DNA from: Flavobacteriaceae bacterium
Lineage (GTDB): Bacteria > Bacteroidota > Bacteroidia > Flavobacteriales > Flavobacteriaceae
Length of the DNA stretch: 64,000 nucleotides
Direction: 5' to 3'
Assembly (NCBI GenBank): GCA_947456955.1
Contig: CANGTQ010000008.1
Span: 52,657 to 116,656 of the forward strand
Shown here: in pieces, positions 28,501 through 37,066 of the stretch
Layout of the letters: the number at the start of each line of letters is the position of its first letter
Position numbering within the stretch: the stretch's first letter is position 1
Notes under the pieces: generated by a model
Seen by the model: the letters and a program-made list of their open reading frames with translations, nothing else
The model's database searches: none
Told to the model about the DNA's origin: nothing
Position numbers and translations under genes: made by a program

Positions 28501-30699
28501 TATAGAAAAATTACCGGTACCAGCTGGTAATGAAACACTATTATTTAATCGAATACGTATTTCAAAAGAGGAATACTGCGTGATGCCACTTTCGAAAATT
28601 CCATCATAATTGGTGTCAATCAGTAATTGGTTTGTTGGGTTTAAAACTGTCAAAGTTTTATTTACAGGGCACGTTATTCTGATTTCTGTTGAAGAAGTAA
28701 ATAAATCATTTGCTGCAGCAATTAGGGCATAGGAGACAGAAAGACTAATTGGTGAATTAAAATTAAGAGTATAACTAACAGCATTATTTTTTCCTTGTGC
28801 TGCTTCTGTTACAAAATTGCCACCAGCATCTCCAAAAATTGGAGTAACAGAAGGTGTTCCGGTTCCTTCAAAAGTAATTGCCCCAGTATATGAATTACTG
28901 TAATTGTTGATTGACATTGATCCAGCTACGGTATTGAATAAATTAAATACTTGATTTCCATAAGATTCTGCACAATTTGGAATACCATCATTGTCATTAT
29001 CGAGATCAACATTATCATTTACAGCATCATTATCGCTATCATTTGGGCAAGAACTAACAGGAATATTATCGGAATCCTTTGGGCTAGTACATCCGGCAAT
29101 AGTTGCTGAAACGTAATAATATCCTGGACCAAAACCTGCAGGTGTATTCAAAGGTTGATATGTATTATTGGATGCACCTGGAATTAGACTTCCGTTAAAA
29201 TACCATTGAAATACATCAAAAGGACTTAGTGAATTTACACTTAAAATAGAGTTTGGAATACAACCTAATTGTGCTATGTCAACTTGGTTAAAGGAGATTT
29301 CGGGTTTAAAAGTAAAACCGGAATAATACCCGCCAAAGGTTGCGGCTTGTTCTGAGCCATAAGCAGCTAAATACAATTCGCCTGTTGAATAAACAGAAAC
29401 ATTACCGGTAACTCCTGTCAATACATAAGTTTCATAATTTGGATTTCCTGTCACTATTAGTGGACCATCTACGTTTACCCCAATTCCTGCTAAGCCAGTT
29501 AATGTATAGTTGGTTCCATCAATAATAAAATTCAGCGTTGCACCTGTTGTTGTAACTATTGTAACTCTTCCGGTAAATTGACGTGTACCGATAAGATCAA
29601 TGAAAGGAATATTATCTATTACTCTGGGTGTTTGACAACTTAAGGGAGGCACAAAAAAAAGTTCTTGATTTCTTTGATCTACAGCACCATCATCGCCAAT
29701 ACTTTGATAGGCAAAAACTTTTTTAGAAGATGTTACATATAAATTTCCATTTGCGCTAAAATCTAATCCGAGTAATGAAGCATACTCACCAGAATTTAAA
29801 GTGTAGCTTGGTATTGTACTACCATTTAAAAATATTTCGGTATTGTCTTCATCTGCAACTAAAATAACTTTTTCTACTTCATCAATTCCAGTACTTTTTA
29901 TGAAAATATAATCGCTACTTGTTATTCTCTCCACTGGAACTATTTGATCAAAACCTAAATCAAGATTAGCTACTGCATTAGAACCTCCAAACGAACCGCA
30001 GTTAACGGCAATAGGCTTGTCGGCTAAAACTAAAGAACCAATTAATCCATCTCTATTTTCATTAGTTGGCCCTTGAACCGACATAACATAGCTTTCTCCT
30101 CTATTCAGAACAATGCTGAATGGGGAATCTCCTGTTGCACTATTAACTAATTGCACTCCGGTTTTCATTCCACTAAACGTGACCGTTGTATTATTTTCTG
30201 TTGCTAAAACGGAAACAAAAGTGTAATGAATATCAACATAATTATTAACTAAAGTATTCGTAAAAGCACCAACTCTAAATCGTAAACCAAGAGCAGCTAA
30301 TCCTTTTGAAACTATTTGTCCGGCTTGATTTCCATTACCAGCGGTTACTCTGGCAGAAACATAAACCAAATCATCGGCTTCAACTATATAACCTTTATTG
30401 TTTAAAACACCACTAGCCAAAGATTGATCAACATGAAGTTGCGTATCGTTACCAAAACCTACATTATAAACATATGGGACGTTTCTTGAAACGGTTCCGA
30501 CGATGGTATTTCCGCCAAGTTCTATAATTCTGAAATTTACAGGATTAACATTTGGGGTTGAAATATAAAGAAATTGTTCTTCAGATGTTACACTTAATGA
30601 ACCGGAAAGTGGCGGTATGTAATGAGTTTTACTAAATTGGGAAAAACAATTCAACGAAAAAAGCAAAACAAAAAGTATATAGAAAGGTATTGTTTTCAT
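25594..30699 (-). CDS. Giant secreted protein with type B T9SS sorting domain
   Basis: This 1701-residue protein has a signal peptide (residues 1-20, ending CFSQ). The first roughly 480 residues resemble the IgGFc-binding-like N-terminal domain seen in other Bacteroidota surface proteins (YVSARVTAGNGNQAG, FAYQSIGDDG). Thrombospondin type 3 calcium repeats with DxDxDG motifs lie near 550-580, 763-790, 820-870 and 896-935. Ig-like beta modules follow. The last 90 residues (YFTPNGDGYNDYW to KGHFTLKR) are the gliding-motility-associated C-terminal domain, the type B signal for secretion by the type IX system. It is probably a cell-surface adhesin-like protein; that role is inference. Confidence 0.92.
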   Translation of the reverse strand: MKTIPFYILFVLLFSLNCFSQFSKTHYIPPLSGSLSVTSEEQFLYISTPNVNPVNFRIIELGGNTIVGTVSRNVPYVYNVGFGNDTQLHVDQSLASGVLNNKGYIVEADDLVYVSARVTAGNGNQAGQIVSKGLAALGLRFRVGAFTNTLVNNYVDIHYTFVSVLATENNTTVTFSGMKTGVQLVNSATGDSPFSIVLNRGESYVMSVQGPTNENRDGLIGSLVLADKPIAVNCGSFGGSNAVANLDLGFDQIVPVERITSSDYIFIKSTGIDEVEKVILVADEDNTEIFLNGSTIPSYTLNSGEYASLLGLDFSANGNLYVTSSKKVFAYQSIGDDGAVDQRNQELFFVPPLSCQTPRVIDNIPFIDLIGTRQFTGRVTIVTTTGATLNFIIDGTNYTLTGLAGIGVNVDGPLIVTGNPNYETYVLTGVTGNVSVYSTGELYLAAYGSEQAATFGGYYSGFTFKPEISFNQVDIAQLGCIPNSILSVNSLSPFDVFQWYFNGSLIPGASNNTYQPLNTPAGFGPGYYYVSATIAGCTSPKDSDNIPVSSCPNDSDNDAVNDNVDLDNDNDGIPNCAESYGNQVFNLFNTVAGSMSINNYSNSYTGAITFEGTGTPSVTPIFGDAGGNFVTEAAQGKNNAVSYTLNFNSPISLSVSYALIAAANDLFTSSTEIRITCPVNKTLTVLNPTNQLLIDTNYDGIFESGITQYSSFEIRIRLNNSVSLPAGTGNFSINGNLINSIVITNINLSETSTSRVALNLFATCIPKDSDGDGIADQNDLDSDNDSILDLFEAQGPTFLALSNIDINQDGIDDVFGEGIYPPDVPNADVDGDEVPNYLDLDSDNDGIHDLDEAGFTITDADNNGIIDGANFGANGLFNPIETATDSGIINSIYVLADTDADGIYNAIELDSDNDLCNDVIEAGYLDSNLDGLLGGTTPATVNNNGLVTSGIGYGNPNPNYITAAPIIINTQPQNSTACELQSVTFTISTNAINTYQWQLSTDSGVTWSIILNNTTYSGAGTNALTVSNVTPTMVGYQYRCFLNKNGNTCGLFSSAAILTTYPLPVVTTPISLIQCDTDTDGIADVNLTEKNPFISSNSINETFTYFTTFNAADNLITANQITNPIAYNTGNTIIFVRVENANGCHRVATLNVFVSATQIPAGTTWSSYKCDDYLDATNNNYDGIAYFDFTFVTTDITTNILPATGNFTISYYRNEADFNAETNPINNITTYRNIGYPFYQEVWVRVDSNIDNSCYGFAKLFLTVERTPVAHNLNTANIIRSCDDDTDGIFNFNTSTIESTILQGQTGVDVIYTDNFGTIYNPLPNPFPVNIQTTITARVVNTSTQAPDGPCFDEVTFQFIVDDLPEVFPIPAIKTTFCDDETNPVDQNGLIDFETSTFESTLLGAQTGMLISYTLQNGTVLTQLPNPFLTGTQNVLVTITNPINTSCPVTYTIPFIVHPTPKIDLEEEIIICLPTTDALIDGGILDGSPTTDYQFNWFTNTVPLGITTPTLLVTTPDVYSVNVTNIFGCKNTRVITVTGSEIATIQSIDVVDLSDVNSITINVTGLGDYEFALDDVNGPYRDSNFFENVPMGLHDIYVRDKNGCGSLGPVSVAVLGIPNYFTPNGDGYNDYWNIKGVSAQFNYLSTIYIFDRFGKLLKQIGTTGLGWDGTFNGYQMPADDYWYNIKFEDGRSAKGHFTLKR

Positions 30700-30783
30700 T
30701 CGATAAAATTAGCAAATAAATAAGAAAACATAAAAAGAACTTGTCCTATTTATGTTTTCTTTTAGAAATGATGAATATTTGAA

Positions 30784-31620
30784 CTATAAATCTCTCTTTT
30801 TGATTATTTTATAAGATAGAAAAATGAATAAAGTTGTCCAAACCAAAACGATAAAAATGGATGAGAACTGTACACTATAGTCTTTTACATTTGTATCGCC
30901 AACGGCAGTTTGAATATTTTTTATCACACTTAATCTTGTAATTGGTTCAACAATTAAATTACTCATCGACTCTAATGGAAAGAATTGAGTAATTTGTTTG
31001 GCGGTATTACTTTTCGGAAAAACTTTAAACGTTAAAATTCCATTGGCTATTCCTTCAATAATATTCCAAACAAAAAGAAATCCAATAGCAAAAGCGGAAC
31101 GTTTTACAAAAACTCCTAAAAACAAACAGAAAGAGAAAAATCCGACTAACTTAACAAAGTAGGCAAGTAAGTAGTCCATATCAGAAAAGACAACACTTAA
31201 TTCGGTATATGATGAAAAACTATAGCCTAAAATCAATGACATTATAAAAACAAAAAAAGTGGAAACAAAAGCAAAAAGAACTACGGTTAAGAATTTAGAA
31301 AGTACAAATTCTTTTTTGCTCATTCCGTCAATTAGGTTTTGTTTTAATGTTCCGTAACTGTATTCGTTAGCCATCATTGAAACAATGACAATGGCTAAAA
31401 AGAATTTAAGAATTGCAGCAATGTAGGTATTGAAATGCCATATAAAGGGAAAATTGAAAATTCCCATTTCAGCAAAATGCAATTGAAAATTCCCAATCTT
31501 GATATTAATGGAAGCAATCAAAGCAATAAACGATAATATAACAAAATAACTTATTGTTAATACTCTACTGGCACGGTTTTTCCAGATTTTTTGTAGTTCT
31601 ATGGCGAGTAATCTTTTCAT
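30784..31620 (-). CDS. ABC-2 type transporter permease
   Basis: This 278-residue inner-membrane protein has six hydrophobic segments and an N-terminal amphipathic start (MKRLLAIELQKIWKNRASR) typical of ABC-2 permeases. The motif MANEYSYGTLKQNLIDGMSK after the second segment is the family coupling region. It lies one base downstream of the ATPase gene, so the two form an exporter. The substrate is unknown. Confidence 0.9.
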   Translation of the reverse strand: MKRLLAIELQKIWKNRASRVLTISYFVILSFIALIASINIKIGNFQLHFAEMGIFNFPFIWHFNTYIAAILKFFLAIVIVSMMANEYSYGTLKQNLIDGMSKKEFVLSKFLTVVLFAFVSTFFVFIMSLILGYSFSSYTELSVVFSDMDYLLAYFVKLVGFFSFCLFLGVFVKRSAFAIGFLFVWNIIEGIANGILTFKVFPKSNTAKQITQFFPLESMSNLIVEPITRLSVIKNIQTAVGDTNVKDYSVQFSSIFIVLVWTTLFIFLSYKIIKKRDL

Positions 31621-31621
31621 A

Positions 31622-32518
31622 TTAGTTTTTGGTTAATTCAAGAAACTGATCTTCTAAACTCATTTTTTTAAATACCAAATGACTAAGATAAATTCCATTT
31701 TCTATTAAATAACGATTTAATAGTGAAGCATCTAATTGGGTTTTAAAATATGCGATTACTTTTCCTTCCGCTTCTGAAATTTTTTCAACTTCGGGATGAT
31801 TTTTCAGTATTTCTATAAGGTTGGAATTACTTTCGGCTTGCAATTCAAAAAAACCACTTTGATTACTAATACCATCAACAGTTCCGCTATAAAGGATTTT
31901 GCCAAACCTCAAAACCAAAACATGGCTGCACACTTTTTCCACTTCGTCTAATAAATGGGAAGCCAATAGAATTGTTGTTCCTTGTGATGCAATCAAACGG
32001 ATAATATCTCGAATTTGATGAATTCCTTGTGGGTCCAAACCATTAGTTGGTTCATCTAAAATTAAAATTTCAGGATCATTTAAAAGTGCAGATGCAATAG
32101 CCAATCGTTGTTTCATTCCTAAGGAAAAGGTCTTGAACTTACTATCTTTTCTATCGATAAGCCCAACAATTTCTAGCTTTTCATTTATTTTAGAATAATC
32201 AATGTTTTTTATTTTGCAAACCAATTCTAAGTTTTCTTTCGCTGACATGTAAGGGTAAAAATTGGGACGTTCAATGATAGCACCTACTTTTTTTAGTGCT
32301 TCATGGGTTTGCATTGTTCCGTCAAACCAACTGTATTCTCCGGATGTTTTATTAACAACATTCAAAACAATTCCCAATGTTGTAGATTTTCCCGAACCAT
32401 TTGGTCCAAGAATTCCATAAACATTGCCTTTATGTATTTCGAGAGAAACGTTATTTACAGCGTGAATTTTGCCATAACGTTTGTGAAGATTTTTAATAGA
32501 AAGTATGGTAGATTCCAA
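31622..32518 (-). CDS. ABC transporter ATP-binding protein
   Basis: This 298-residue ATPase shows Walker A GPNGSGKST (38-46), the signature as FSLGMKQRLAIA instead of LSGGQ, Walker B ILILDEP and the switch His in ILLASHLLDEVE. The C-terminal 80 residues extend beyond the core, as in CcmA/NatA-type exporter ATPases such as those for lantibiotic immunity. It energises the adjacent permease. The signature deviation (SLGMKQR) is common in this subfamily. Confidence 0.94.
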   Translation of the reverse strand: MESTILSIKNLHKRYGKIHAVNNVSLEIHKGNVYGILGPNGSGKSTTLGIVLNVVNKTSGEYSWFDGTMQTHEALKKVGAIIERPNFYPYMSAKENLELVCKIKNIDYSKINEKLEIVGLIDRKDSKFKTFSLGMKQRLAIASALLNDPEILILDEPTNGLDPQGIHQIRDIIRLIASQGTTILLASHLLDEVEKVCSHVLVLRFGKILYSGTVDGISNQSGFFELQAESNSNLIEILKNHPEVEKISEAEGKVIAYFKTQLDASLLNRYLIENGIYLSHLVFKKMSLEDQFLELTKN

Positions 32519-32568
32519 GACTAGTTTTTTAAGGTTTTCGATAGGACAAATATAACCTTAATTTGTTG

Positions 32569-32829
32569 TTAGTCTTTTCGAAAGTAAAACTTAGATAGAA
32601 ATTGTTTCTTTAAATTCAAATAAAAAAGCGTTTCATTGATTTCTTTAAGTTCAGATGTCAATGTAATTTTTTGACCTCTCATATCATTTGTAACCTGCAT
32701 TTTGCATATTTTACATTCAAATTCGCTAAAATGATTGTTGATTTTTTTGGTTTCAACAAAGCGATGTCCAAGTATGGAACAACGATAATTTTTTTTCACC
32801 ATTCCATTAGGTAAGTAATTTGTTTCCAT
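32569..32829 (-). CDS. Small Cys/His protein of unknown function (86 aa)
   Basis: I do not recognise a named family with certainty. The protein has no signal peptide. Residues Cys17, His22, Cys39 and Cys42 (RCSILGHRF and FECKICKMQVT) suggest a small zinc-binding fold. The C-terminal half (LTSELKEINETLFYLN) looks helical. I recall short flavobacterial proteins with the same LGH and CxxC pattern, so it is probably a real conserved gene. It is separated from the ABC operon by about 50 bases and from the Omp85-like gene by 116 bases. Confidence 0.65.
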   Translation of the reverse strand: METNYLPNGMVKKNYRCSILGHRFVETKKINNHFSEFECKICKMQVTNDMRGQKITLTSELKEINETLFYLNLKKQFLSKFYFRKD

Positions 32830-32945
32830 GAAATTAAGTTTTTGGTTTGGTGGAATAAACTTAATAAGTAACAGACAAAAAACCTAAATTAATCGATTAA
32901 ATACACTATTTTAGTTTTTTACACTAAATATACTTACAAAATCAA

Positions 32946-34784
32946 TTAGTTGTAAGGGACTATGGTTGGCTCGCCAATTTGGAAATCAGGCAAAGATAAA
33001 TCGTTGTTTTTAAATGTATTAGTTCTAAAAATATTAGTTCCCTGAAGAGGAATTGTGGGATAAAAAGAGAATGAAATTTGGAAACTATTAAATACCAAAT
33101 AGTCATTATTTATTAAAGCTCCCAAACTAAAAATGGAATATACTTTATCATTAAGTATCCTATTCGTTTCATCTCCTAGTAACCCAAAAGTCATATTGAA
33201 GAAGGGACTAAAATGGAATCCATGCCAATTTCCTGGTAAATAAGTTTGCGTTTGAAAAGAGGTAAAAAGTTTTTTGGTTCCATTAATCAATGGATTATTA
33301 AAACCTGAAATCCCATTTCCATCAGAAATGGTAATTCTATCTTTTATAGTTTGTGCTCTATTATTTCCTATAACAAGTGTTGGTCTAATAAATTGTCTTA
33401 TTCTCCAACTTCCTATTGAAAGCAAATTAGTAAAATAGTTAGTTTCAATTCTTAGCGTTGTTTCTTCGGTTATACCACTATTATAAAAACTTCCCAACTC
33501 AATATTAGTGCCTAAATAGCCAAACGAAAAATAATCGCCATAGGCAAATCGCCCACTAAAATAAGTTCTTTGGTTATTGTTTTTATCCTGAAATCCACCG
33601 GTTATTTCATAAACCTGACCATATGGAACATCTTCAATTATGTCAAAATTGAATAAATATTTGTCTTCAACAAATTTTTGGGTATTAATACCAATAGAGG
33701 CTAAATATAATTTTTCAGAAGCAAAAAACTGAGATGGATCGTATTGTAATGAAGGTTTGTTGAAGTAAGCTACGTTTTTATATCCAAAAGTGGTAATAAG
33801 ATTTGTAGTTCTAGAATCTTCACTTTTTCCTCTAAAGATTTTAAAAGAATGGCCTACCCAATATTGTTGGGTTTGTAATTTAAAATTTTGATTTTCAAAA
33901 ACTCCTGTTGCATCTGGTAGTGAATCTATATAAAATCTATTTTCAAAATAGGCTCCACCGGCGAATCTTGTTAATGGAGAGAAAAATTGTCTTTCAATTC
34001 GCGCACTTCTAGTTGTATTGTTATTCAAATCATTTTGATAAGCAAAGGTCGTTTTGATAAAAGTGTTTTTGATATTATTTATGGTATACTGAGCATCGTA
34101 TGCTTTTTTGCCGTCATCAAATCTTCGGGTAAAATTATTTTTAATTTCATGACCTAGACCCATAAAATTTCTTTCAGTTATTTCAAAATTTCCTTTAGAA
34201 CTAGAAATCGCACCGGTCGGAATCAAACTCCATGAATCTAAAACGCGAACAGAAATATCCACAGAATCTTTGCAATTCGGAATTTCAACAGGTTTAATGA
34301 TAACGCTTCTGACATAGCGTTGTTTTCTGATTAAACGCTCAGATTCTTCGGCTACAAGCGAATCTAATGGCTCGTTTTTTTTGAAAAGTAATAAATTTCG
34401 AATGGTCCAATTTTTAGATTTCAGATGTAAAGAATTTCCAAATTTTTCAAATCCTTTATTGGGAACATCTTTGTAGTTATCAACAGCATATCCAAAAGGA
34501 TCTAAAGTTTCAATCCTAATTTCTCGAATTATTTTACCTTCGTTTCTGTCGAAGGTTTTTTTTATCAAAAATCGCTTACGTGCATTTTTTTGGTTACTAG
34601 CAGTGCTTCTTTCGGATTTGAAAAGTAAACTATAAATAAATTTATTGAACTTATTTTTCTTGGAGTAATTTTCTATTTTTTTATAAATTTTAACAGAGTC
34701 ATTACCACTGTTTTTCTCCTGCGCCGAAATGGTAATGCACACAAAGAAAATAAGTAAAAAGAAATAGCGGTAATTATATTTCAT
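32946..34784 (-). CDS. Omp85-like outer-membrane protein with POTRA-like region
   Basis: This 612-residue protein has a signal peptide (1-22, ending ISAQ). Residues about 80-185 look like POTRA material (GKIIREIRIETLDPFG and QRYVRSVIIKPVEI). The rest alternates like a beta barrel with many aromatic and glycine residues. It could be a surface-exposed assembly or two-partner-like porin, but it lacks a visible long passenger and is shorter than BamA. The function is inferred from layout only. It is monocistronic by spacing. Confidence 0.75.
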   Translation of the reverse strand: MKYNYRYFFLLIFFVCITISAQEKNSGNDSVKIYKKIENYSKKNKFNKFIYSLLFKSERSTASNQKNARKRFLIKKTFDRNEGKIIREIRIETLDPFGYAVDNYKDVPNKGFEKFGNSLHLKSKNWTIRNLLLFKKNEPLDSLVAEESERLIRKQRYVRSVIIKPVEIPNCKDSVDISVRVLDSWSLIPTGAISSSKGNFEITERNFMGLGHEIKNNFTRRFDDGKKAYDAQYTINNIKNTFIKTTFAYQNDLNNNTTRSARIERQFFSPLTRFAGGAYFENRFYIDSLPDATGVFENQNFKLQTQQYWVGHSFKIFRGKSEDSRTTNLITTFGYKNVAYFNKPSLQYDPSQFFASEKLYLASIGINTQKFVEDKYLFNFDIIEDVPYGQVYEITGGFQDKNNNQRTYFSGRFAYGDYFSFGYLGTNIELGSFYNSGITEETTLRIETNYFTNLLSIGSWRIRQFIRPTLVIGNNRAQTIKDRITISDGNGISGFNNPLINGTKKLFTSFQTQTYLPGNWHGFHFSPFFNMTFGLLGDETNRILNDKVYSIFSLGALINNDYLVFNSFQISFSFYPTIPLQGTNIFRTNTFKNNDLSLPDFQIGEPTIVPYN

Positions 34785-34871
34785 AGCAACTAATCAAATT
34801 TAACAAATATAATAGCTTTTGCTAATCTTAATTTATATAATTTCCCTTTTAATTTATAGCATTTGGTTAAT

Positions 34872-34898
34872 AAAAAACCCAACTGTTAAACAATTGGG
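34872..34898 (-). terminator. Terminator after the nucleoid-associated protein gene
   Basis: CCCAA and TTGGG arms, with an inner partly paired stem, are followed on the minus strand by T6. Confidence 0.7.
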
Positions 34899-34944
34899 AA
34901 TATCATTATAAAAAATTTTGACTGTAGTCTGCTACTGCAAACCT

Positions 34945-34958
34945 GCCTGCCGGCAGGC
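34945..34958. repeat. GC-rich 14-base palindrome
   Basis: GCCTGCCGGCAGGC is a perfect palindrome in an AT-rich gap. Related palindromes occur at 59961-59981, 61494-61509 and 63627-63648. Confidence 0.75.
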
Positions 34959-34964
34959 TGAATA

Positions 34965-36023
34965 CTAACTTTTCTGTTCTTTATTAAAATACACTAGGTA
35001 GTAATACATTTGTTTTTCTTCATCCCAACCTTTTTCTACAAATTTTTCCGCACTTTCCGGATTAATAAAATCGAGTTTAATCTGGATATTCGTATCAAGA
35101 TTAATTACGTTTTTAATCGATCTTCTTGCATCAGAAACGGCACTGTTTGCTATAGGAAAAGTGGTCACATCCTCAATACTGTATTTTTCGCCTTTGTCAA
35201 CTTTATAGTTTTTAAATTCCGGAATTAAATCTGGATTATCCAAAACTTCATTAAGAAAATTGCTCTCTTCAAACTGGTCGTTTTTGGCAAAATAATTCAC
35301 TGAACGATTCATGAACATCACTTCTTCTTTTTTGTCTTCGGCAGGGAAAACAACATCTTTGGCAAATCCTTGACAGAATTTCAAATACTTTTTTGTAATG
35401 AAATTTTCATCCTGAAAAGCATCAACCGAAAGGAAATGTTCCAACCAATACCGCGTATCATAACGGTTGCTGTCAACGCTGAGAATCTTGTAACCTTCTT
35501 CCTTTTTGTAGTTAAAAATCAAGCAACCTTTATCCAATTTATTCAGATTAATTCCTTGTTGCAAAATCATTTCAAGCGACTTTCCTTTTTCTTCAAACTG
35601 CATGAAATCAGACATGATTTCACTTTTGAAAACACCAATGGCATCAACAACATTGTTATCGATGTTTAAGTTGGTTAAATACGCCACATAAACTTCTCCG
35701 TTCTTAATATGTGGGTGATTGGATTGCTCATAGAGATGATTGGTAATCTTCTTTGAAACCTCATGGATATCATTTGGATTGGTAAAAATTTCAGATGCTA
35801 TATTGAACATGTCGTTGTATTCTAGATCAACTTCATGAGCAAACTGGAAATAATTTTCCTCTTTTTCGCGAAACGATTTGAAGAAATATTCCTTTAACAA
35901 AGGAACAATTTCGTCGTTCAAATTATAAGGTTGATCCGAGAGAAATACTGATTCATTTTTGTTTTTGTTTCCAACTCGGTGAATGGATAATGACTCAATG
36001 TGCGTATTAAATAGGTTTATCAT
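34965..36023 (-). CDS. Nucleoid-associated protein, NdpA/YejK family
   Basis: This 352-residue cytoplasmic protein fits the 37-kDa nucleoid-associated family: MINLFNTHIESLSIHRVGNK at the N terminus, VYVAYLTNL in the core and the long C-terminal half (LDTNIQIKLDFINPESAEKF). Members bind DNA and may affect chromosome structure. The start codon follows a run of about 15 A on the minus strand and then the repeat array flanking the four-helix-bundle gene. Confidence 0.88.
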   Translation of the reverse strand: MINLFNTHIESLSIHRVGNKNKNESVFLSDQPYNLNDEIVPLLKEYFFKSFREKEENYFQFAHEVDLEYNDMFNIASEIFTNPNDIHEVSKKITNHLYEQSNHPHIKNGEVYVAYLTNLNIDNNVVDAIGVFKSEIMSDFMQFEEKGKSLEMILQQGINLNKLDKGCLIFNYKKEEGYKILSVDSNRYDTRYWLEHFLSVDAFQDENFITKKYLKFCQGFAKDVVFPAEDKKEEVMFMNRSVNYFAKNDQFEESNFLNEVLDNPDLIPEFKNYKVDKGEKYSIEDVTTFPIANSAVSDARRSIKNVINLDTNIQIKLDFINPESAEKFVEKGWDEEKQMYYYLVYFNKEQKS

Positions 36024-36041
36024 TTTTTTTTTTTTTTGTTT

Positions 36042-36097
36042 CTGAGTAGCTGAGTAACTGAGTAACTGAGTGTCTGAGTGTCTGAGTGTCTGAGTTT
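36042..36097. repeat. Seven tandem 8-mers CTGAGTNN, left arm of cassette
   Basis: The units are CTGAGTAG, CTGAGTAA twice, CTGAGTGT three times and CTGAGTTT, in perfect 8-base register. The array runs into the stop codon of the four-helix-bundle gene. The right arm at 36484-36531 is in inverted orientation. Confidence 0.9.
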
Positions 36098-36446
36098 ATT
36101 TTAATTTTTTTGAAAAGGAAATAATCATAGCCTCAAGTTCTAGTGTTTCTTCATATATACTTTTAAATTCGTTTTCGTTTAAGTAATTGATGTTTTTTGC
36201 AATCTCGATTTGTGTTTGAAATTCAAATAAAGAGCTGATAGCAATATTTATAAATCTGGAAAATTCTTTATTACTACCTCTTCCAAATCCTTCTACTATA
36301 TTACTCGGGAGTGATATGGCGCTTCTTCTGATTTGAGATGTTAAACCAAATAATTCTTCCTTTGGAAATTTTTCTGTTATTTGATAAGTATTAGTTACTA
36401 AAGTCATTGCTTTTTGCCAAATAAATAAGTCTCTGAATGTTTTCAT
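36096..36446 (-). CDS. Four-helix-bundle protein (TIGR02436, S23/IVS-like)
   Basis: This 116-residue protein matches the four-helix-bundle family related to the 23S rRNA intervening-sequence proteins: FRDLFIWQKAMTLV, FPKEELFGLTSQIRRSA, SLPSNIVEGFGRGSNKEF and a C-terminal helix ELEAMIISFSKKLK. Its relatives include Avd, a nucleic-acid-binding accessory protein of diversity-generating retroelements. No reverse transcriptase is nearby. I start at the ATG at 36446; ATG at 36455 and TTG at 36470 are in frame upstream. It is enclosed by inverted 8-base-period arrays that touch both neighbouring genes, which suggests a mobile cassette. Confidence 0.85.
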   Translation of the reverse strand: MKTFRDLFIWQKAMTLVTNTYQITEKFPKEELFGLTSQIRRSAISLPSNIVEGFGRGSNKEFSRFINIAISSLFEFQTQIEIAKNINYLNENEFKSIYEETLELEAMIISFSKKLK

Positions 36447-36483
36447 GTTGTACATTTTTAGTTTACACAAACATAAGAAAAAA

Positions 36484-36531
36484 CTTAGTTACTTAGGCGC
36501 TCAGTAACTCAGTAACTCAGCAACTCAGCCT
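36484..36531. repeat. Six tandem 8-mers (CTCAGTAA type), right arm of cassette
   Basis: The units are CTTAGTTA, CTTAGGCG, CTCAGTAA twice, CTCAGCAA and CTCAGCCT. The array is the inverse of the 36042-36097 array and ends inside the stop codon of the pRiA4b-ORF3 gene. Confidence 0.85.
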
Positions 36532-37066
36532 AATTCCAATTCTCTTCAAATCCATAATCTTCAAAACTATCATCACCGCCAAAAGCATCTAAATCATCTT
36601 CATCTAAATCATCTTCAAATTCAGAATAGAAATCTTCACCTTCAGCTTCAAACTCTTTTTCAGGAGCAATAGCTGGTAAATCTCCATGAGAAAATAATAA
36701 GCTAGGATACGTTTCTCCGGCTTCAGCTTCTTCAACAGCCGCAAGTTCAACTAGGAATGTCCACATATTGATAAAATCATACACATAAATCATCTTAGTC
36801 TGATCTTCGCTAAGCAATTGATTTAATGTATAATCACTCATTGTTTTTTGTTCACCAGGTATATCACCAGTATCAAACATCGGGATTTCGTCTTCCTGAT
36901 TCCAAGTATCATCACAAGTATAAAATGAGGCAACTTCTAATCCGTCAAAACCAAAAGCATTGACGATAGCGTTATGTAGATCTTCTAAAGTAGCTTCTTC
37001 CTGAATAGCAATATCTCTGAAAACATCCTCTTCTGCATCAAGAATTGCTCTGAATTTATAAATCAT
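36530..37066 (-). CDS. pRiA4b ORF-3-like (IS1096 TnpR-type) family protein
   Basis: This 178-residue protein matches the plasmid pRiA4b ORF-3 family by MIYKFRAILDAEEDVFRDIA and by LHNAIVNAFGFDGLEVASFY. The family name comes from mobile elements, but the fold is found widely in chromosomes and its function is unknown. The C-terminal 45 residues are highly acidic (EDDLDEDDLDAFGGDDSFED), a feature of the flavobacterial version. The stop codon is formed at the very edge of the 8-base repeat array, so the array may have replaced the original sequence after this gene. Confidence 0.85.
   Translation of the reverse strand: MIYKFRAILDAEEDVFRDIAIQEEATLEDLHNAIVNAFGFDGLEVASFYTCDDTWNQEDEIPMFDTGDIPGEQKTMSDYTLNQLLSEDQTKMIYVYDFINMWTFLVELAAVEEAEAGETYPSLLFSHGDLPAIAPEKEFEAEGEDFYSEFEDDLDEDDLDAFGGDDSFEDYGFEENWN

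Noticed and set aside
36096..36446. Diversity-generating retroelement based on the Avd-like protein
   Set aside because: No reverse transcriptase and no template/variable repeat pair was seen nearby.
36042..36531. CRISPR-like short repeats
   Set aside because: The units are 8 bases with no spacers, and no cas genes are present.
36530..37066. Insertion sequence remnant (IS1096 TnpR-like name)
   Set aside because: The family name is historical; no transposase or terminal repeats belong to this gene.
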